A DNA stretch of 64,000 nt from Planomicrobium soli (GCF_003014655.1 NZ_PYAT01000005.1:124001-188000), one strand, 5' to 3'. Shown: positions 45,650 to 55,193, counted from the first letter of the stretch. Notes: generated by a model from the letters alone, not told the origin. Numbers and translations: made by a program.

Positions 45650-47140
45650 TCATTTTTTAGGTTTTGCCAATTTCAATTCAGCGTTCAATGCCTTGAATAG
45701 AGCAATGACCATTAAGATTATGATGAACGAAAACGGCAAAGCTGCAATAATGATGGTATTTTGTACGGCAGTCAGCCCGCCTACAGAAAGCAGGATTGCG
45801 GCGACGAGCGATTGGGCAATGCCCCAAAGAATTTTAATTTGATTGCTCGGCAATAACGATCCGTTTGTCGACTGCATTCCCAACACGAAAGTGGCGGAGT
45901 CTGCAGAAGTGATAAAAAATGTACTGACAAGCAAAATGGCCACGATGGACATCAATGTACCAATAGGCAATTGGTTAAATGCTGCGAACAAGATTTGTTC
46001 AGTTGGAAAAGCAGTCAGATCAAAGCTGCTTTTTTGAATATCGATAGCGGCTGTGCCAAAAGCGGCAAACCAAATAGCAATAAATACGGTTGGCGCGAAA
46101 ACCACGCCAATCAGAAATTCTCGGATGGTCCGTCCTTTTGAGATGCGGGCGATGAACATACTGACAAATGGTGCCCATGAAAGCCACCAGGCCCAATAAA
46201 AGATGGTCCAAGAGTTTAACCAGTTACGGTTTTCTGCATTTAGTGGAGCCGATTGGAAACTAAGGCCGATCAAGTTTTGAAAATAAGCGCCAAAAGTTTC
46301 GGTGAACATATTTAAAATGAGAATCGTCGGACCGAGAACTAAAACAAGGATTAGCAACGTGATGGCAAGCACCATATTAGTATTGGACAAATATTTGATT
46401 CCTTTATTGAGCCCTGACCATGCGGATATAATAAAAAGGATGGTAACGACGCCAATAATGATCATTTGAGCAACATAGCCTTGCTCAATGCCAAACAAAT
46501 AAGCAAGCCCTCCATTAATTTGAGCAGCGCCGAAGCCGAGTGAAGTTGCTACGCCAAAAACTGTTGCGAAAACCGCAAGCACATCGACGAGCGTCCCTAA
46601 AGGGCCTTCCATCTTCTTGCCGAAAATCGGCTTCAATGTTGATGAAATTAATGCAGGTTGCCCTTTTCTGAATTGGAAAAAGGCGAGCGACAAAGCTACC
46701 ATTCCATACATTGCCCAAATGTGGATGCCCCAATGGTAATACGCGCGTTGCAGCGCTTCTTTAAAAGCTGCATCTGTTCCGAGATCAGCAGTGGCAGGCT
46801 GGATGGCAAAATGGGAAAGTGGTTCGGAAGCTCCATAAAAAACAAGTCCAATCCCCATTCCCGCTGAGAACAGCATGGAGATCCATGATACAGTCGAGAA
46901 TTCAGGCCGGTCAGAATCTTTCCCTAGACGAATTTTTCCGTACGGGCTAATAATGATGATGAAGGTAAAAATCAATAGTAATGCCATGAGCATCAAATAA
47001 TACCAACCGAATGAGGTGTCGATAAACGACCGGATCGTTCCAGACGCTTTTTCAAAACTTTCTGGCGCGATAACTCCGAACGCAACCGTTAGTACAATTA
47101 AAACGAATGTGATATAAAACACTTTTGAAGCTTTCTTCAT
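45650..47140 (-). CDS. BCCT family (betaine/carnitine/choline) transporter
   Basis: A 496-residue, 12-helix transporter. The glycine-rich helix SAGMGIGLVFYGASEPLSHF and the aromatic box helix YWAWWLSWAPFVSMFIARIS (about 311-330) are diagnostic. It most likely imports glycine betaine or a related osmolyte with sodium, as OpuD does; the exact substrate is not visible. The C-terminus is short and lacks a long regulatory tail. ATG follows GAGGAG. Confidence 0.92.
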   Translation of the reverse strand: MKKASKVFYITFVLIVLTVAFGVIAPESFEKASGTIRSFIDTSFGWYYLMLMALLLIFTFIIIISPYGKIRLGKDSDRPEFSTVSWISMLFSAGMGIGLVFYGASEPLSHFAIQPATADLGTDAAFKEALQRAYYHWGIHIWAMYGMVALSLAFFQFRKGQPALISSTLKPIFGKKMEGPLGTLVDVLAVFATVFGVATSLGFGAAQINGGLAYLFGIEQGYVAQMIIIGVVTILFIISAWSGLNKGIKYLSNTNMVLAITLLILVLVLGPTILILNMFTETFGAYFQNLIGLSFQSAPLNAENRNWLNSWTIFYWAWWLSWAPFVSMFIARISKGRTIREFLIGVVFAPTVFIAIWFAAFGTAAIDIQKSSFDLTAFPTEQILFAAFNQLPIGTLMSIVAILLVSTFFITSADSATFVLGMQSTNGSLLPSNQIKILWGIAQSLVAAILLSVGGLTAVQNTIIIAALPFSFIIILMVIALFKALNAELKLAKPKK

Positions 47141-47213
47141 AAATTTCTCCTCGTAATCCTTTTTGATAAAGACAAGTTTTAAGGTTATCGAAGACGATAA
47201 AATTAGTCAAATG

Positions 47214-47252
47214 TCAAAAAAATCAATCAGGCACTTGGAGGCCTGATTGATT
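47214..47252 (-). terminator. Terminator of ypsA
   Basis: AATCAATCAGG/CCTGATTGATT stem overlapping the stop codon, with AAAAAAA on the plus strand (U tail on the minus strand). Confidence 0.85.
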
Positions 47253-47808
47253 ATCCCCATTCATCCAATTGTTCTTCTTCAGTCACGACACGGAGGTCGT
47301 CTGCTGTAATCGTCAATACTTCGTAATCGGCTTTTTCAGCGTACCGTTCGGCTTCTTGCTTAATGAATTTAGGTGACCCGTCTGTTTCTTCATCATATAC
47401 AATAAGAATGCCGTCGGAGTTTCTCAGGAAAAACTTATTCTTTTCGATAAATTGCCATGGCGCTTCGTAAGGTTTATTGGTCAAGCTTCGATGAAAGTCC
47501 GCGCTTTCGATGATCGTGCGGTATTTCTCCTGCTTGTTTTCATTCCAATTTTTTTCTTGTTCGAGAAAAGGGGTGAGCACGGCATATTTCAATTCCGGAA
47601 ACTCTTTTTTCATATCGATCACAACCTCGGCCGCCCAAGTTTCAACGCCGAGCTGGCCGCTTACAATAACCCACTCCAGCCCTTCATCAACTAGTGAACG
47701 AAGACGGTTTTCCAGTGCTTTTTTGATAAAACGAATTCCAGGATTTTTATCATCGAATATCCCCATTTCATGTTGTTTGTATCCAGTTACCACCAAGCGT
47801 TTCAACAT
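47251..47808 (-). CDS. ypsA: DUF1273/SLOG-fold protein YpsA
   Basis: A 185-residue protein of the YpsA family (SLOG superfamily, possible nucleotide-ligand binding). It opens VVTGYKQHEMGIF, has VIVSGQLGVETWAAEV (about 46-61) and NSDGILIVYDEETDGSPKF. In S. aureus the homologue affects cell division; in B. subtilis its overproduction does so. ATG at 47808 follows AAAGGGGCTGCTGCT. Monocistronic. Confidence 0.9.
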   Translation of the reverse strand: MLKRLVVTGYKQHEMGIFDDKNPGIRFIKKALENRLRSLVDEGLEWVIVSGQLGVETWAAEVVIDMKKEFPELKYAVLTPFLEQEKNWNENKQEKYRTIIESADFHRSLTNKPYEAPWQFIEKNKFFLRNSDGILIVYDEETDGSPKFIKQEAERYAEKADYEVLTITADDLRVVTEEEQLDEWG

Positions 47809-47948
47809 AGCAGCAGCCCCTTTCCTTTATAAGGATAGTTTAACATGGGAACGCCTTACTTTCTGTAGAGTTAGCTGGAATAGTCAGTCCAAAGACAGAA
47901 TAATAAAAAAATTTATGTTAAAATGCTTTCATAAAAGGGGGGAGAGTT

Positions 47949-48911
47949 ATGGTCAGTATAGATGATGTGAAAAAAGCTCAGCGGGAACTAAAGGGCATCA
48001 TCCGCCAAACACCGGTTTTAACTTCGGCCTTACTGAATGAAAAAAGCGGAAACCGTATTTACCTCAAATCGGAACATCTTCAAAAAACCGGCTCCTTTAA
48101 AGTGCGCGGCGCTGCCAATGCGGTCATAGATGCGGTTAGAAAAGGTGCTAACTATGTAACGGCAGCTTCATCCGGTAATCACGGACAAGCAGTAGCATAT
48201 ATTGCGGCCGAATTGGGCATTCATGCAACGATAGTAGTTCCTGAAGACGTAAACCGTGCAAAAGTTGAAGCGATCAAAGCGTATAAGGGGGAAGTTGTGT
48301 ATTGCGGCACCACTTCCGCTGAGCGGATTCCAAGAGCAATCCAGATCGCTGAAGAGAACACTGGATTTTACGTGCCGCCTTATGACCATCCGGACGTTAT
48401 TGCAGGACAGGGAACAGTTGGGTTGGAACTGATCGATCAAGTGCCAGAAGCCGATATCATAGTGGTCCCGGTCGGTGGAGGCGGTTTGCTCGCCGGCATT
48501 CTGACAGCCGTTAAAGCCGCTAAGCCACATATAAGAGTGATTGCGGCAGAACCGGAAATGGCTAACGATACGTACTTATCGATCAATAACAATAAAATTA
48601 CAGCAATTCATGGCACAACGACGATTGCGGATGGGCTGCGGACCTCCCAGCCGGGCAATCTGACCTTTCCGATTTTGCAGAAGCATTTGGACGGGATTGT
48701 TTTAGTATCAGAAGACGAAATCAAAAGAGCGTTCCAATTTATGCTTGAGCGGACCAAGCAGCTAATCGAACCTTCGAGTGCAGTGGCAATTGCCGCTATT
48801 TTCTCTGGCAAGCTCGAGACAGCCGATAAAAATATTGTTGCTGTTTTGTCAGGGGGCAATGTGGATTTGCATCAAGTGAAAAACTTTTTGACGGAATCTT
48901 CTACTGTCTAA
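47949..48911 (+). CDS. Threonine/serine dehydratase (PLP)
   Basis: A 320-residue fold-type II PLP enzyme making 2-oxobutyrate from threonine (or pyruvate from serine). The Schiff-base lysine is in KTGSFKVRGA (about 42-51), the phosphate-binding loop is VGGGGLLAG (about 178-186), and SSGNHGQ is present. It lacks the C-terminal ACT regulatory domain of biosynthetic IlvA, so it is the catabolic TdcB-like form or a serine racemase-type relative. ATG follows GGGGGGAGAGTT. Confidence 0.9.
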   Translation: MVSIDDVKKAQRELKGIIRQTPVLTSALLNEKSGNRIYLKSEHLQKTGSFKVRGAANAVIDAVRKGANYVTAASSGNHGQAVAYIAAELGIHATIVVPEDVNRAKVEAIKAYKGEVVYCGTTSAERIPRAIQIAEENTGFYVPPYDHPDVIAGQGTVGLELIDQVPEADIIVVPVGGGGLLAGILTAVKAAKPHIRVIAAEPEMANDTYLSINNNKITAIHGTTTIADGLRTSQPGNLTFPILQKHLDGIVLVSEDEIKRAFQFMLERTKQLIEPSSAVAIAAIFSGKLETADKNIVAVLSGGNVDLHQVKNFLTESSTV

Positions 48912-49198
48912 AAAGTGATAGTAGCAGATATAGAAACATACATTATGAATCGAGCATATTGCATGAGCGAGAACAAAGAGCCGCATAAAAAATTAGCCAA
49001 TGATGATTTGAAGTTGAAAGCGGCACAAACGGTAATCTAGACGGAAAATTTTAAAAAGCAGGTCAATCAGAAGAAGCACAACAAAGCCCAGATGAAAAAG
49101 TAAACAAGCGCCAAGACAATCGAAAATCAGCAGGGCCATCAAGTAAAAACTTGATGGCCTTTTTATTTGCGCTTTGAAAGCGCCTTGCATTAGAAAAA
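48912..49198. other. Intergenic region with a late terminator
   Basis: No gene seen apart from a 25-codon frame at 48963-49040 (MSENKEPHKK start) that lacks a ribosome binding site. A clear terminator stands at 49134-49164. The cre site and palindrome of the next operon follow. Confidence 0.5.
49134..49164 (+). terminator. Terminator after threonine dehydratase
   Basis: GGCCATCAAG/CTTGATGGCC perfect 10-bp stem (49134-49143/49150-49159), loop TAAAAA, then five T residues. It is 220 bases after the stop codon. Confidence 0.85.
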
Positions 49199-49212
49199 TG
49201 AAAACGGTAACA
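49199..49212 (+). promoter_or_regulatory. Catabolite-responsive element (cre)
   Basis: TGAAAACGGTAACA fits the CcpA consensus TGWAANCGNTNWCA at all defined positions. It is 74 bases upstream of the fatty-acid-type operon start, implying glucose repression. Confidence 0.65.
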
Positions 49213-49231
49213 TGTAATTAATATTCTGAAA

Positions 49232-49249
49232 ATACTAACTAGTTGGTAT
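49232..49249. promoter_or_regulatory. 18-bp palindromic operator (TetR-type layout)
   Basis: ATACTAACT/AGTTGGTAT is an inverted repeat with one mismatch in nine positions, centred 45 bases before the start codon at 49286. Size and symmetry fit a TetR-family repressor site of the kind controlling fatty-acid degradation genes. No regulator gene is in the window. Confidence 0.5.
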
Positions 49250-49285
49250 GCAACTTAACATATCAATAAGATAGGGGATAAGCTG

Positions 49286-50059
49286 ATGAACGTGATGGAT
49301 TTGTTTAACCTTGAGGGAAAAACAGCTATCGTTACAGGAGGTGGACGCGGACTTGGAGCGCAAATAGCTGAAGGTTTTGCTGAAGCGGGCGCGAATGTGG
49401 TCATATGTTCCAGGAAAGTGGAATCTTGTCGGGAAATGAGCGATAAGTTAAAGAAAAAAGGGGTGCGCTCATTAGCGATTGCTTGTGATGTCACCAATCC
49501 GGAAGACGTAAAAAATGTAGTGAAAAATACAATACTGGAATTCGGGACAGTTGATATTCTAGTGAATAATTCCGGTGCCACATGGGGAGCGCCGGTTTTG
49601 GATATGCCGCTTGATGCTTGGCAAAAAGTCATGAATGTTAATGTCACTGGAACCTTTTTAATGAGCCGCGAAGTAGGAGAGCCGATGATCAAACAGGGAC
49701 GCGGAAAAATTATCAACATCGCTTCTGTCGCCGGTCTTGGAGGAAGCGATCCCCGGTTTATGGATACCATCGGCTACAACACAAGCAAGGGTGCAGTCAT
49801 CACATTCACTAAGGATCTCGCCGCTAAATGGGGCCAATACAACATCAACGTCAATGCATTAGCCCCGGGCTTTTTTCCAACCAAAATGACTGAAGCATTG
49901 ATTGAAAAGAGGGGGCACCAGCTTCTGGAACATACTCCTTTAAGGCGGTTTGGGACAGATGAAGACTTAAAAGGCGCCGCCTTGTTCTTGGCATCGAAAG
50001 CATCAGATTATATCACCGGAGATGTTGTTATTGTAGATGGCGGCATGCACGCTGTATAA
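49286..50059 (+). CDS. Short-chain dehydrogenase/reductase (3-ketoacyl reductase-like)
   Basis: A 257-residue classical SDR with intact sites: TGGGRGLG (18-25), NNSGA, catalytic Ser in NIASVAG and YNTSKGA (Tyr and Lys). It is probably a hydroxyacyl-CoA or related dehydrogenase, judging by the thioesterase and acyl-CoA dehydrogenase genes that follow. First gene of a three-gene operon. ATG follows TAGGGGATAAGCTG. Confidence 0.88.
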   Translation: MNVMDLFNLEGKTAIVTGGGRGLGAQIAEGFAEAGANVVICSRKVESCREMSDKLKKKGVRSLAIACDVTNPEDVKNVVKNTILEFGTVDILVNNSGATWGAPVLDMPLDAWQKVMNVNVTGTFLMSREVGEPMIKQGRGKIINIASVAGLGGSDPRFMDTIGYNTSKGAVITFTKDLAAKWGQYNINVNALAPGFFPTKMTEALIEKRGHQLLEHTPLRRFGTDEDLKGAALFLASKASDYITGDVVIVDGGMHAV

Positions 50060-50087
50060 AAAGCGTATTGGAAAGAGGAGGAACAAC

Positions 50088-50510
50088 ATGGCACATGAAA
50101 CAACTGTAAAGGTACGGTTCAGCGAAACAGACGCCCTTGGACATATCAGCAACATCAGCTATTTTATTTATTTGGAACAAGCCCGGACCGATTTTTTTGA
50201 GGAGCTTGGGCAAGGCACGGACATTGCAGATTGGAAAATCATTCTTATATCAGCTCATTGCGATTTTCTCCGCCAGGGCTATTTCAGCCAGCGACTAAAG
50301 ATTCTCACGGAAGTGAGCAGAATTGGGAACTCCAGCTTTATGCTGGTGCATCAAATAATGGATGAAAAAACAGGTGAACTGATTGCCAAAGGAGAGGCAG
50401 GGGCAGTTTACTTTAATTTTAAAACACAAAAAAGCGAAAGGTTGCCTGCAGAATTAAGAGCAAAGCTCGAAAAGCATTTAATAGAGGAGAAGGGCCGCTA
50501 TGGAAGATAA
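50088..50510 (+). CDS. Hotdog-fold acyl-CoA thioesterase (4HBT/YbgC-like)
   Basis: A 140-residue 4-hydroxybenzoyl-CoA thioesterase-like protein. The active-site segment is RFSETDALGHISNISYF (about 10-26), with the catalytic Asp in ETDALGH. ATG at 50088 is chosen because AGAGGAGG lies 7 bases upstream; the longer frame from 50037 overlaps the SDR gene. The 3' end overlaps the acyl-CoA dehydrogenase start by 11 bases, so translation is coupled. Confidence 0.88.
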   Translation: MAHETTVKVRFSETDALGHISNISYFIYLEQARTDFFEELGQGTDIADWKIILISAHCDFLRQGYFSQRLKILTEVSRIGNSSFMLVHQIMDEKTGELIAKGEAGAVYFNFKTQKSERLPAELRAKLEKHLIEEKGRYGR

Positions 50511-52272
50511 AACAACCATTTATGATGGCGGAGGTTTTCTTTGCGGGCCATCAAAAGCAGAAAGCCTCTTTACTCCGGAAGATTTCACCGAGGAGCATCG
50601 TCTGATTGGCAAAATAGCAAAGCGTTTTCTCGAAACCGAAATACATCCAAATAATGAAGCTATTGAACAACAAGATTTTACACTGGTCAAAAGGCTTCTC
50701 AAAAAAGCAGGTGATTTGGGTCTTCTAGGACACAGCATTCCCGAAGGATACGGAGGACTCGGCTTAGACAAAATAAGCAAAGGTTTGGTCGGTGAATCAC
50801 TGGGTTCAGCAGGCGGGTATGGCGTTGCCCACTCTAATCATACGTGTATTGCCACATTGCCAATTACCTATTTTGGAACGAGAGCACAAAAGGAAAAGTA
50901 CTTGCCGAAACTGGCGTCAGGCGAATGGATTGGGGCGTACTGTTTAACAGAACCCGAAGCGGGATCCGATGCCTTATCTGCTAAAACAACAGCTAAACTT
51001 AATGAAGCCGGTACCCGCTTTATCTTAAATGGCACGAAAATGTTCATTACAAACGCTGCTTTTTCAGATACGTTCATTGTTTACGCCAAAATAGATGGCA
51101 CGGCGTTGAGCGCTTTTATCGTGGAAAAAGATTTTCCTGGTTTATCTCTTGGGGTAGAGGAGCAGAAAATGGGCATTAAAGGATCTTCAACACGGACGGT
51201 CAGTTTTGAAGACTGTGAAGTGCCGGCGGAAAATCTTCTAGGCGAACCAGGGAAAGGCCATGTTATTGCGTTGAATGTATTGAATATAGGACGTTATAAT
51301 CTTGGTTCAGCATGTATGGGAGCCGCTAAATATGGACTGGAACTGGCATTGAAATATACGAAAGAACGCAGGCAGTTTGGCAAAGCGATTGCTGATTTTA
51401 CCGCAACACAAGAGAAAATCGCAAATATGGCTTTGCGCATTTATGCGGCCGAATCGCTTCAGTACCGGACAGCCGGATATTTGGAAGGTGCGCTTGGTGG
51501 ATTATATGAATCAGAAGACCAAGGGCTAATTGCCAAGCAGATGATGGAATATGCTGTAGAATGTGCAGTTTGCAAAGTATATGGTTCTGAAACATTGGAT
51601 TATATTGTCGATGAAGCTGTCCAATTACACGGTGGCTATGGCTATATCAAGGAGTACAAAATTGAGCAGATGTACCGGGATTCCCGTATCAACCGGATTT
51701 TTGAAGGGACGAACGAAGTGAACCGACTGCTGATTCCAGGAACTTTTTTTAAAAAAGTTGCCAAAGGGGTTATTCCTTTTGAACGGTTGGTCGGGGGGGC
51801 ACTGACAGAAATACGCTTACCAAAAATTGCAGCCATTGGTCCCATTTCCCGGGAAATAGAAGCGGTCCATGCCATTCGACGGGTTTTCCTTCTTGCAGCA
51901 GGTTTGGCATCAGAAATCCACGATGTAAAATTGGGGGAAGAGCAAGAAACGATTATGAAGCTAGCCGATATCGCAATTGCGCTTTTTGCAGTGGAATCAG
52001 CTGTTATGCGTACCGCAAAAGCGCTTGAACGCAACGGAGAAAAGGGCGAAGAGCTGAAAATTGCGCTAACAAAAGCGCTTGTTGATGACGCGCTCTTGGA
52101 AGTCGAAGTGGCTGCCCGTAAATTGATCCAAGGCTCTGCTTCCGGCAAGCAAATGCATGATGCTGTTTTAGCTGTGACAGGAGAACTGTGCCGGTTGCAG
52201 CGTGAAGGCAGAACTCTGACGAAGCGGCATATTGCAAAACTAATGATCGATGCCGAGCAGTATGTAAATTAA
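50500..52272 (+). CDS. Acyl-CoA dehydrogenase, FadE-type
   Basis: A 590-residue acyl-CoA dehydrogenase of the very-long-chain type, the length of B. subtilis FadE (about 594). Visible are GHSIPEGYGGLGLDKI, the FAD segment YCLTEPEAGSDALS, LGACKYG-like MGAAKYGLELALKYT, QLHGGYGYIKEY and the catalytic glutamate in IFEGTNEVNR, followed by a 180-residue helical C-terminal extension. It should start beta-oxidation of fatty acyl-CoA. ATG follows AGAGGAGAA. Likely repressed through the cre site and palindrome upstream. Confidence 0.92.
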   Translation: MEDKTTIYDGGGFLCGPSKAESLFTPEDFTEEHRLIGKIAKRFLETEIHPNNEAIEQQDFTLVKRLLKKAGDLGLLGHSIPEGYGGLGLDKISKGLVGESLGSAGGYGVAHSNHTCIATLPITYFGTRAQKEKYLPKLASGEWIGAYCLTEPEAGSDALSAKTTAKLNEAGTRFILNGTKMFITNAAFSDTFIVYAKIDGTALSAFIVEKDFPGLSLGVEEQKMGIKGSSTRTVSFEDCEVPAENLLGEPGKGHVIALNVLNIGRYNLGSACMGAAKYGLELALKYTKERRQFGKAIADFTATQEKIANMALRIYAAESLQYRTAGYLEGALGGLYESEDQGLIAKQMMEYAVECAVCKVYGSETLDYIVDEAVQLHGGYGYIKEYKIEQMYRDSRINRIFEGTNEVNRLLIPGTFFKKVAKGVIPFERLVGGALTEIRLPKIAAIGPISREIEAVHAIRRVFLLAAGLASEIHDVKLGEEQETIMKLADIAIALFAVESAVMRTAKALERNGEKGEELKIALTKALVDDALLEVEVAARKLIQGSASGKQMHDAVLAVTGELCRLQREGRTLTKRHIAKLMIDAEQYVN

Positions 52273-52421
52273 GGAGGAAGCTGGGAAACAAACACTATAC
52301 GTAAGTTTTGGAAAGTAGACTGTACCGGATTTCCTGATCACCAACTGCTATCCAGATCATTTCTAAAGAATTACATGAAAAAACAAGAGCAAAATGATTT
52401 ATATGGAAAGGATGACAAGCG

Positions 52422-53333
52422 ATGAAAATTCTTGTAGTAGGAGCTGGAGGAATAGGAGGTTATTTCGGAGCAAGACTTTTAGAGGCTGGGCAAGACGTTA
52501 CATTTTTAGTACGCGAGCGGCGCAAAAAGCAACTCGAAGAAACCGGTTTGAACGTACATAGTGTGAATGGAGATGTTCATTTGGAGCCGAAACTGGTAAC
52601 AGCTGAAAATTCGGTTGACCAATACGATCTGATCATCTTAACAGTAAAATCATATCAATTGCCGGATGCTATTCAGGACATTCGCCCGTTTGTCGGTAAA
52701 GAAAGCATGATTCTTCCACTATTGAATGGCTTTGCGCATATTGGTGAATTGGCAAATGTTTTTAGCGAAGAACAGGTGCTTGGCGGCCTGTGTTTTATCG
52801 AAACAACACTTGATCACGAAGGGACCATTATCCAGACGAGCCCCATGCATCAACTTGTTTTTGGAGAGCGTTCCGGTGAAGAAACAGAGCGTATTTTAAG
52901 GGTGAAAAAAGCGCTAAGCGGCACAAAAGCAGATTTTGCATTGAGCCGGAACATCATACAGGACATGTGGCATAAATATTTGTTTATCGCGGCAATGTCA
53001 GGGATTACAGCATCGATGGAGTCACCGATTGGCCCTGTTCGGGAACTGGAGAGCGGCAAGCGGACGATTAGCGCTTTATTGGAAGAGTTGACAGCAGTCA
53101 TGAAAGGAGCAGCTGCACCAATTAAAGAAACTATTGCCGAAGAACAATTTAAAAAAATCATGTCCCTAGACCCGGGAATGAAGTCATCGATGCAGCGGGA
53201 TGTTGAAAAAGGGCATTCGATAGAAGTGGATCATTTGCAGGGATATTTGCTGAAGAAAGCGAAGTCTCAACAATTGGCAGTGCCTGTCTTAGAAACCATC
53301 TATACAAAATTGAAACTGTATGAGCTTCAGTAA
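52422..53333 (+). CDS. 2-dehydropantoate 2-reductase family protein
   Basis: A 303-residue NADPH-dependent reductase of the PanE/ApbA family, converting 2-ketopantoate to pantoate in the pathway to CoA, or a related ketoacid reductase. The nucleotide loop VVGAGGIGGYFGA (5-17), LTVKSYQ, LPLLNGFAHI and the active-site DMWHKYLFIAAMSG (Lys) are visible; SSMQRDVEKGHSIEVDHL is the C-terminal signature. ATG follows GGAAAGGATGACAAGC. Bacillales often carry more than one such gene, so the true panE role is not certain. Confidence 0.85.
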   Translation: MKILVVGAGGIGGYFGARLLEAGQDVTFLVRERRKKQLEETGLNVHSVNGDVHLEPKLVTAENSVDQYDLIILTVKSYQLPDAIQDIRPFVGKESMILPLLNGFAHIGELANVFSEEQVLGGLCFIETTLDHEGTIIQTSPMHQLVFGERSGEETERILRVKKALSGTKADFALSRNIIQDMWHKYLFIAAMSGITASMESPIGPVRELESGKRTISALLEELTAVMKGAAAPIKETIAEEQFKKIMSLDPGMKSSMQRDVEKGHSIEVDHLQGYLLKKAKSQQLAVPVLETIYTKLKLYELQ

Positions 53334-53355
53334 GAAAAAAGCAAGTAAATTCTCC

Positions 53356-53392
53356 TGATAACGTTTACATTATTCTGAATATTGTCTATGCT
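53356..53392 (+). promoter_or_regulatory. cstA promoter overlapped by a cre site
   Basis: TGATAACGTTTACA (53356-53369) matches the CcpA consensus TGWAANCGNTNWCA in all but one position. Its last six bases TTTACA form a -35 box, 17 bases before a -10-like TATGCT (53387-53392). CcpA binding would block the promoter, fitting carbon-starvation control. Confidence 0.6.
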
Positions 53393-53443
53393 TATTTTAC
53401 AAGCTTACTTAGACTTGTAAAAAATAAGAAGGAGTTGAGGTGT

Positions 53444-55186
53444 TTGAATGCTATTGTCCTTGCTGTCATCGGAATCTTTATTTTTGCATTAGGTTATCGT
53501 TTTTATTCTAAGTTTGTAGCAGAGAAAATTTTTAAACTTGATCCGAATTATGTTACACCGGCACACAAGTTCAAAGATGGAGTTGACTTCGTCCCTACAA
53601 ACAAATTTGTTTTATGGGGCCACCATTTCACCTCCGTGGCCGGAGCTGCCCCGATTCTCGGACCGGCAATCGCGGTTTACTGGGGTTGGTTGCCTGCAGT
53701 TTTATGGGTAGTCCTTGGAACTGTTTTTGCTGCAGGTGTCCATGATTTCGGAACACTTGCGCTATCGGTACGAAACAAAGGGCAATCGGTCGGCACGCTG
53801 GCACACCGTTTGATCGGCCAGCGCGGAAAGATATTATTCCTATTTATTATTCTAATACTCGTGTTGATGGTCAACGCTGTGTTCGCCTGGGTTATCGCGA
53901 ACTTATTCATTTCTTTTCCAGCGAGCGTGCTGCCGGTATTTATTCAAATTCCACTTGCTCTTTGGATTGGGCATGCGGTTTACAAGAGAAATAAAAAAAT
54001 GTTGGTGCCATCGCTTGTCGCTCTGGCTGTCATGTACATTACAGCCATTGTTTCGAGCCAAGTCAGTTTTCTGCAAATTGATTTGGTCCGTTATATGGGT
54101 GGTGAAGAAGGAGCGGGACTCTTTGGGCTGGGTGCGATCTCTACCGCCTTCTTTATCTGGATCGCCATTTTAATGATTTATGTGTATATCGCTTCTACCT
54201 TGCCGGTTTGGAAATTGCTCCAGCCGCGTGACTTTATCAATTCACACCAATTAATAGTAGGGCTGGGTATTTTGTATTTGGGCTTATTGTTCACCAATCC
54301 TCAAATCACAGCGCCGATTTCCAACCCGGACGCGAACGTTTCATGGTTCCCGCTGCTGTTTATTACTATTGCTTGTGGAGCAATTTCCGGATTTCACGGG
54401 CTTGTTTCATCCGGAACTTCTTCGAAACAGCTGGACAAAGAAACCGATGCGCGCTTTGTCGGTTATCTAGGGGCTGTTGGAGAAGGGATTTTGGCTTTGG
54501 TTTCCATTATTGCGGTTATCACGTTCTTCCCGAACCGTGAAGCTTTCTTTGCTACTTACAGCAGCTTCCAAGCAGCAAGCGGAGCGGGCCTTGGTACATT
54601 TATTCAAGGAGCCTCCCAGTTGGCGGAAGGACTGCTGATCCCGGCAAGCGTCGCTGCGACAATCGTTTCAATTATCGTAGTATCGTTTGCTGCAACGACG
54701 CTTGATACATCAGTCCGGCTGATGCGCTACATCATTTCAGAACTCGGCGTTGAGTACAAAGTCCCTTCTTTGGAGAAGAAACATGTAGCGACAACGATTG
54801 CTGTTGTGGCAAGTGCTGCTCTTGTGCTGCTTCCTGAAGGGCCAAACGGTTTCGGTTCCGGCGGATACTTATTGTGGCCGCTCTTTGGAACTTCTAATCA
54901 GCTGCTGGCTGGCATCAGTTTACTGCTGGTTTCCATATGGCTGAAAAGACTTGGGCGAAGTTATGTAATTACGATCGTACCGATGATCTTCCTGATGTTC
55001 ATGACGTTATGGGCGATGTTCCAACAGGTCTTCCTACAATGGGCCTGGTATGCAGATTCGCCAAACACATTGCTATTTGTTTTCGGATCGATCATTTTCG
55101 TCTTTACACTCTGGATCATCCTGACTGCAATTCAGGCATTGATGAACCCGCGTGGTACAGGAATTTCAGAACTGGATCTGGATTAA
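53444..55186 (+). CDS. cstA: CstA/BtsT family carbon starvation protein (pyruvate/peptide transporter)
   Basis: A 580-residue membrane protein with about 15-18 hydrophobic helices. The family signatures are GHHFTSVAGAAPILGPAIAV (about 45-64), GVHDFGTLALS, ISGFHGLVSSGTSSKQLD and LFGTSNQLLAG near the end. CstA-type proteins import pyruvate and possibly peptides. TTG at 53444 has GGAG nine bases upstream; the earlier TTG at 53435 overlaps this site. Followed by a hairpin, then the RCC-tailed protein and an ArsA-type ATPase. Confidence 0.92.
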   Translation: MNAIVLAVIGIFIFALGYRFYSKFVAEKIFKLDPNYVTPAHKFKDGVDFVPTNKFVLWGHHFTSVAGAAPILGPAIAVYWGWLPAVLWVVLGTVFAAGVHDFGTLALSVRNKGQSVGTLAHRLIGQRGKILFLFIILILVLMVNAVFAWVIANLFISFPASVLPVFIQIPLALWIGHAVYKRNKKMLVPSLVALAVMYITAIVSSQVSFLQIDLVRYMGGEEGAGLFGLGAISTAFFIWIAILMIYVYIASTLPVWKLLQPRDFINSHQLIVGLGILYLGLLFTNPQITAPISNPDANVSWFPLLFITIACGAISGFHGLVSSGTSSKQLDKETDARFVGYLGAVGEGILALVSIIAVITFFPNREAFFATYSSFQAASGAGLGTFIQGASQLAEGLLIPASVAATIVSIIVVSFAATTLDTSVRLMRYIISELGVEYKVPSLEKKHVATTIAVVASAALVLLPEGPNGFGSGGYLLWPLFGTSNQLLAGISLLLVSIWLKRLGRSYVITIVPMIFLMFMTLWAMFQQVFLQWAWYADSPNTLLFVFGSIIFVFTLWIILTAIQALMNPRGTGISELDLD

Positions 55187-55193
55187 ACTGACT

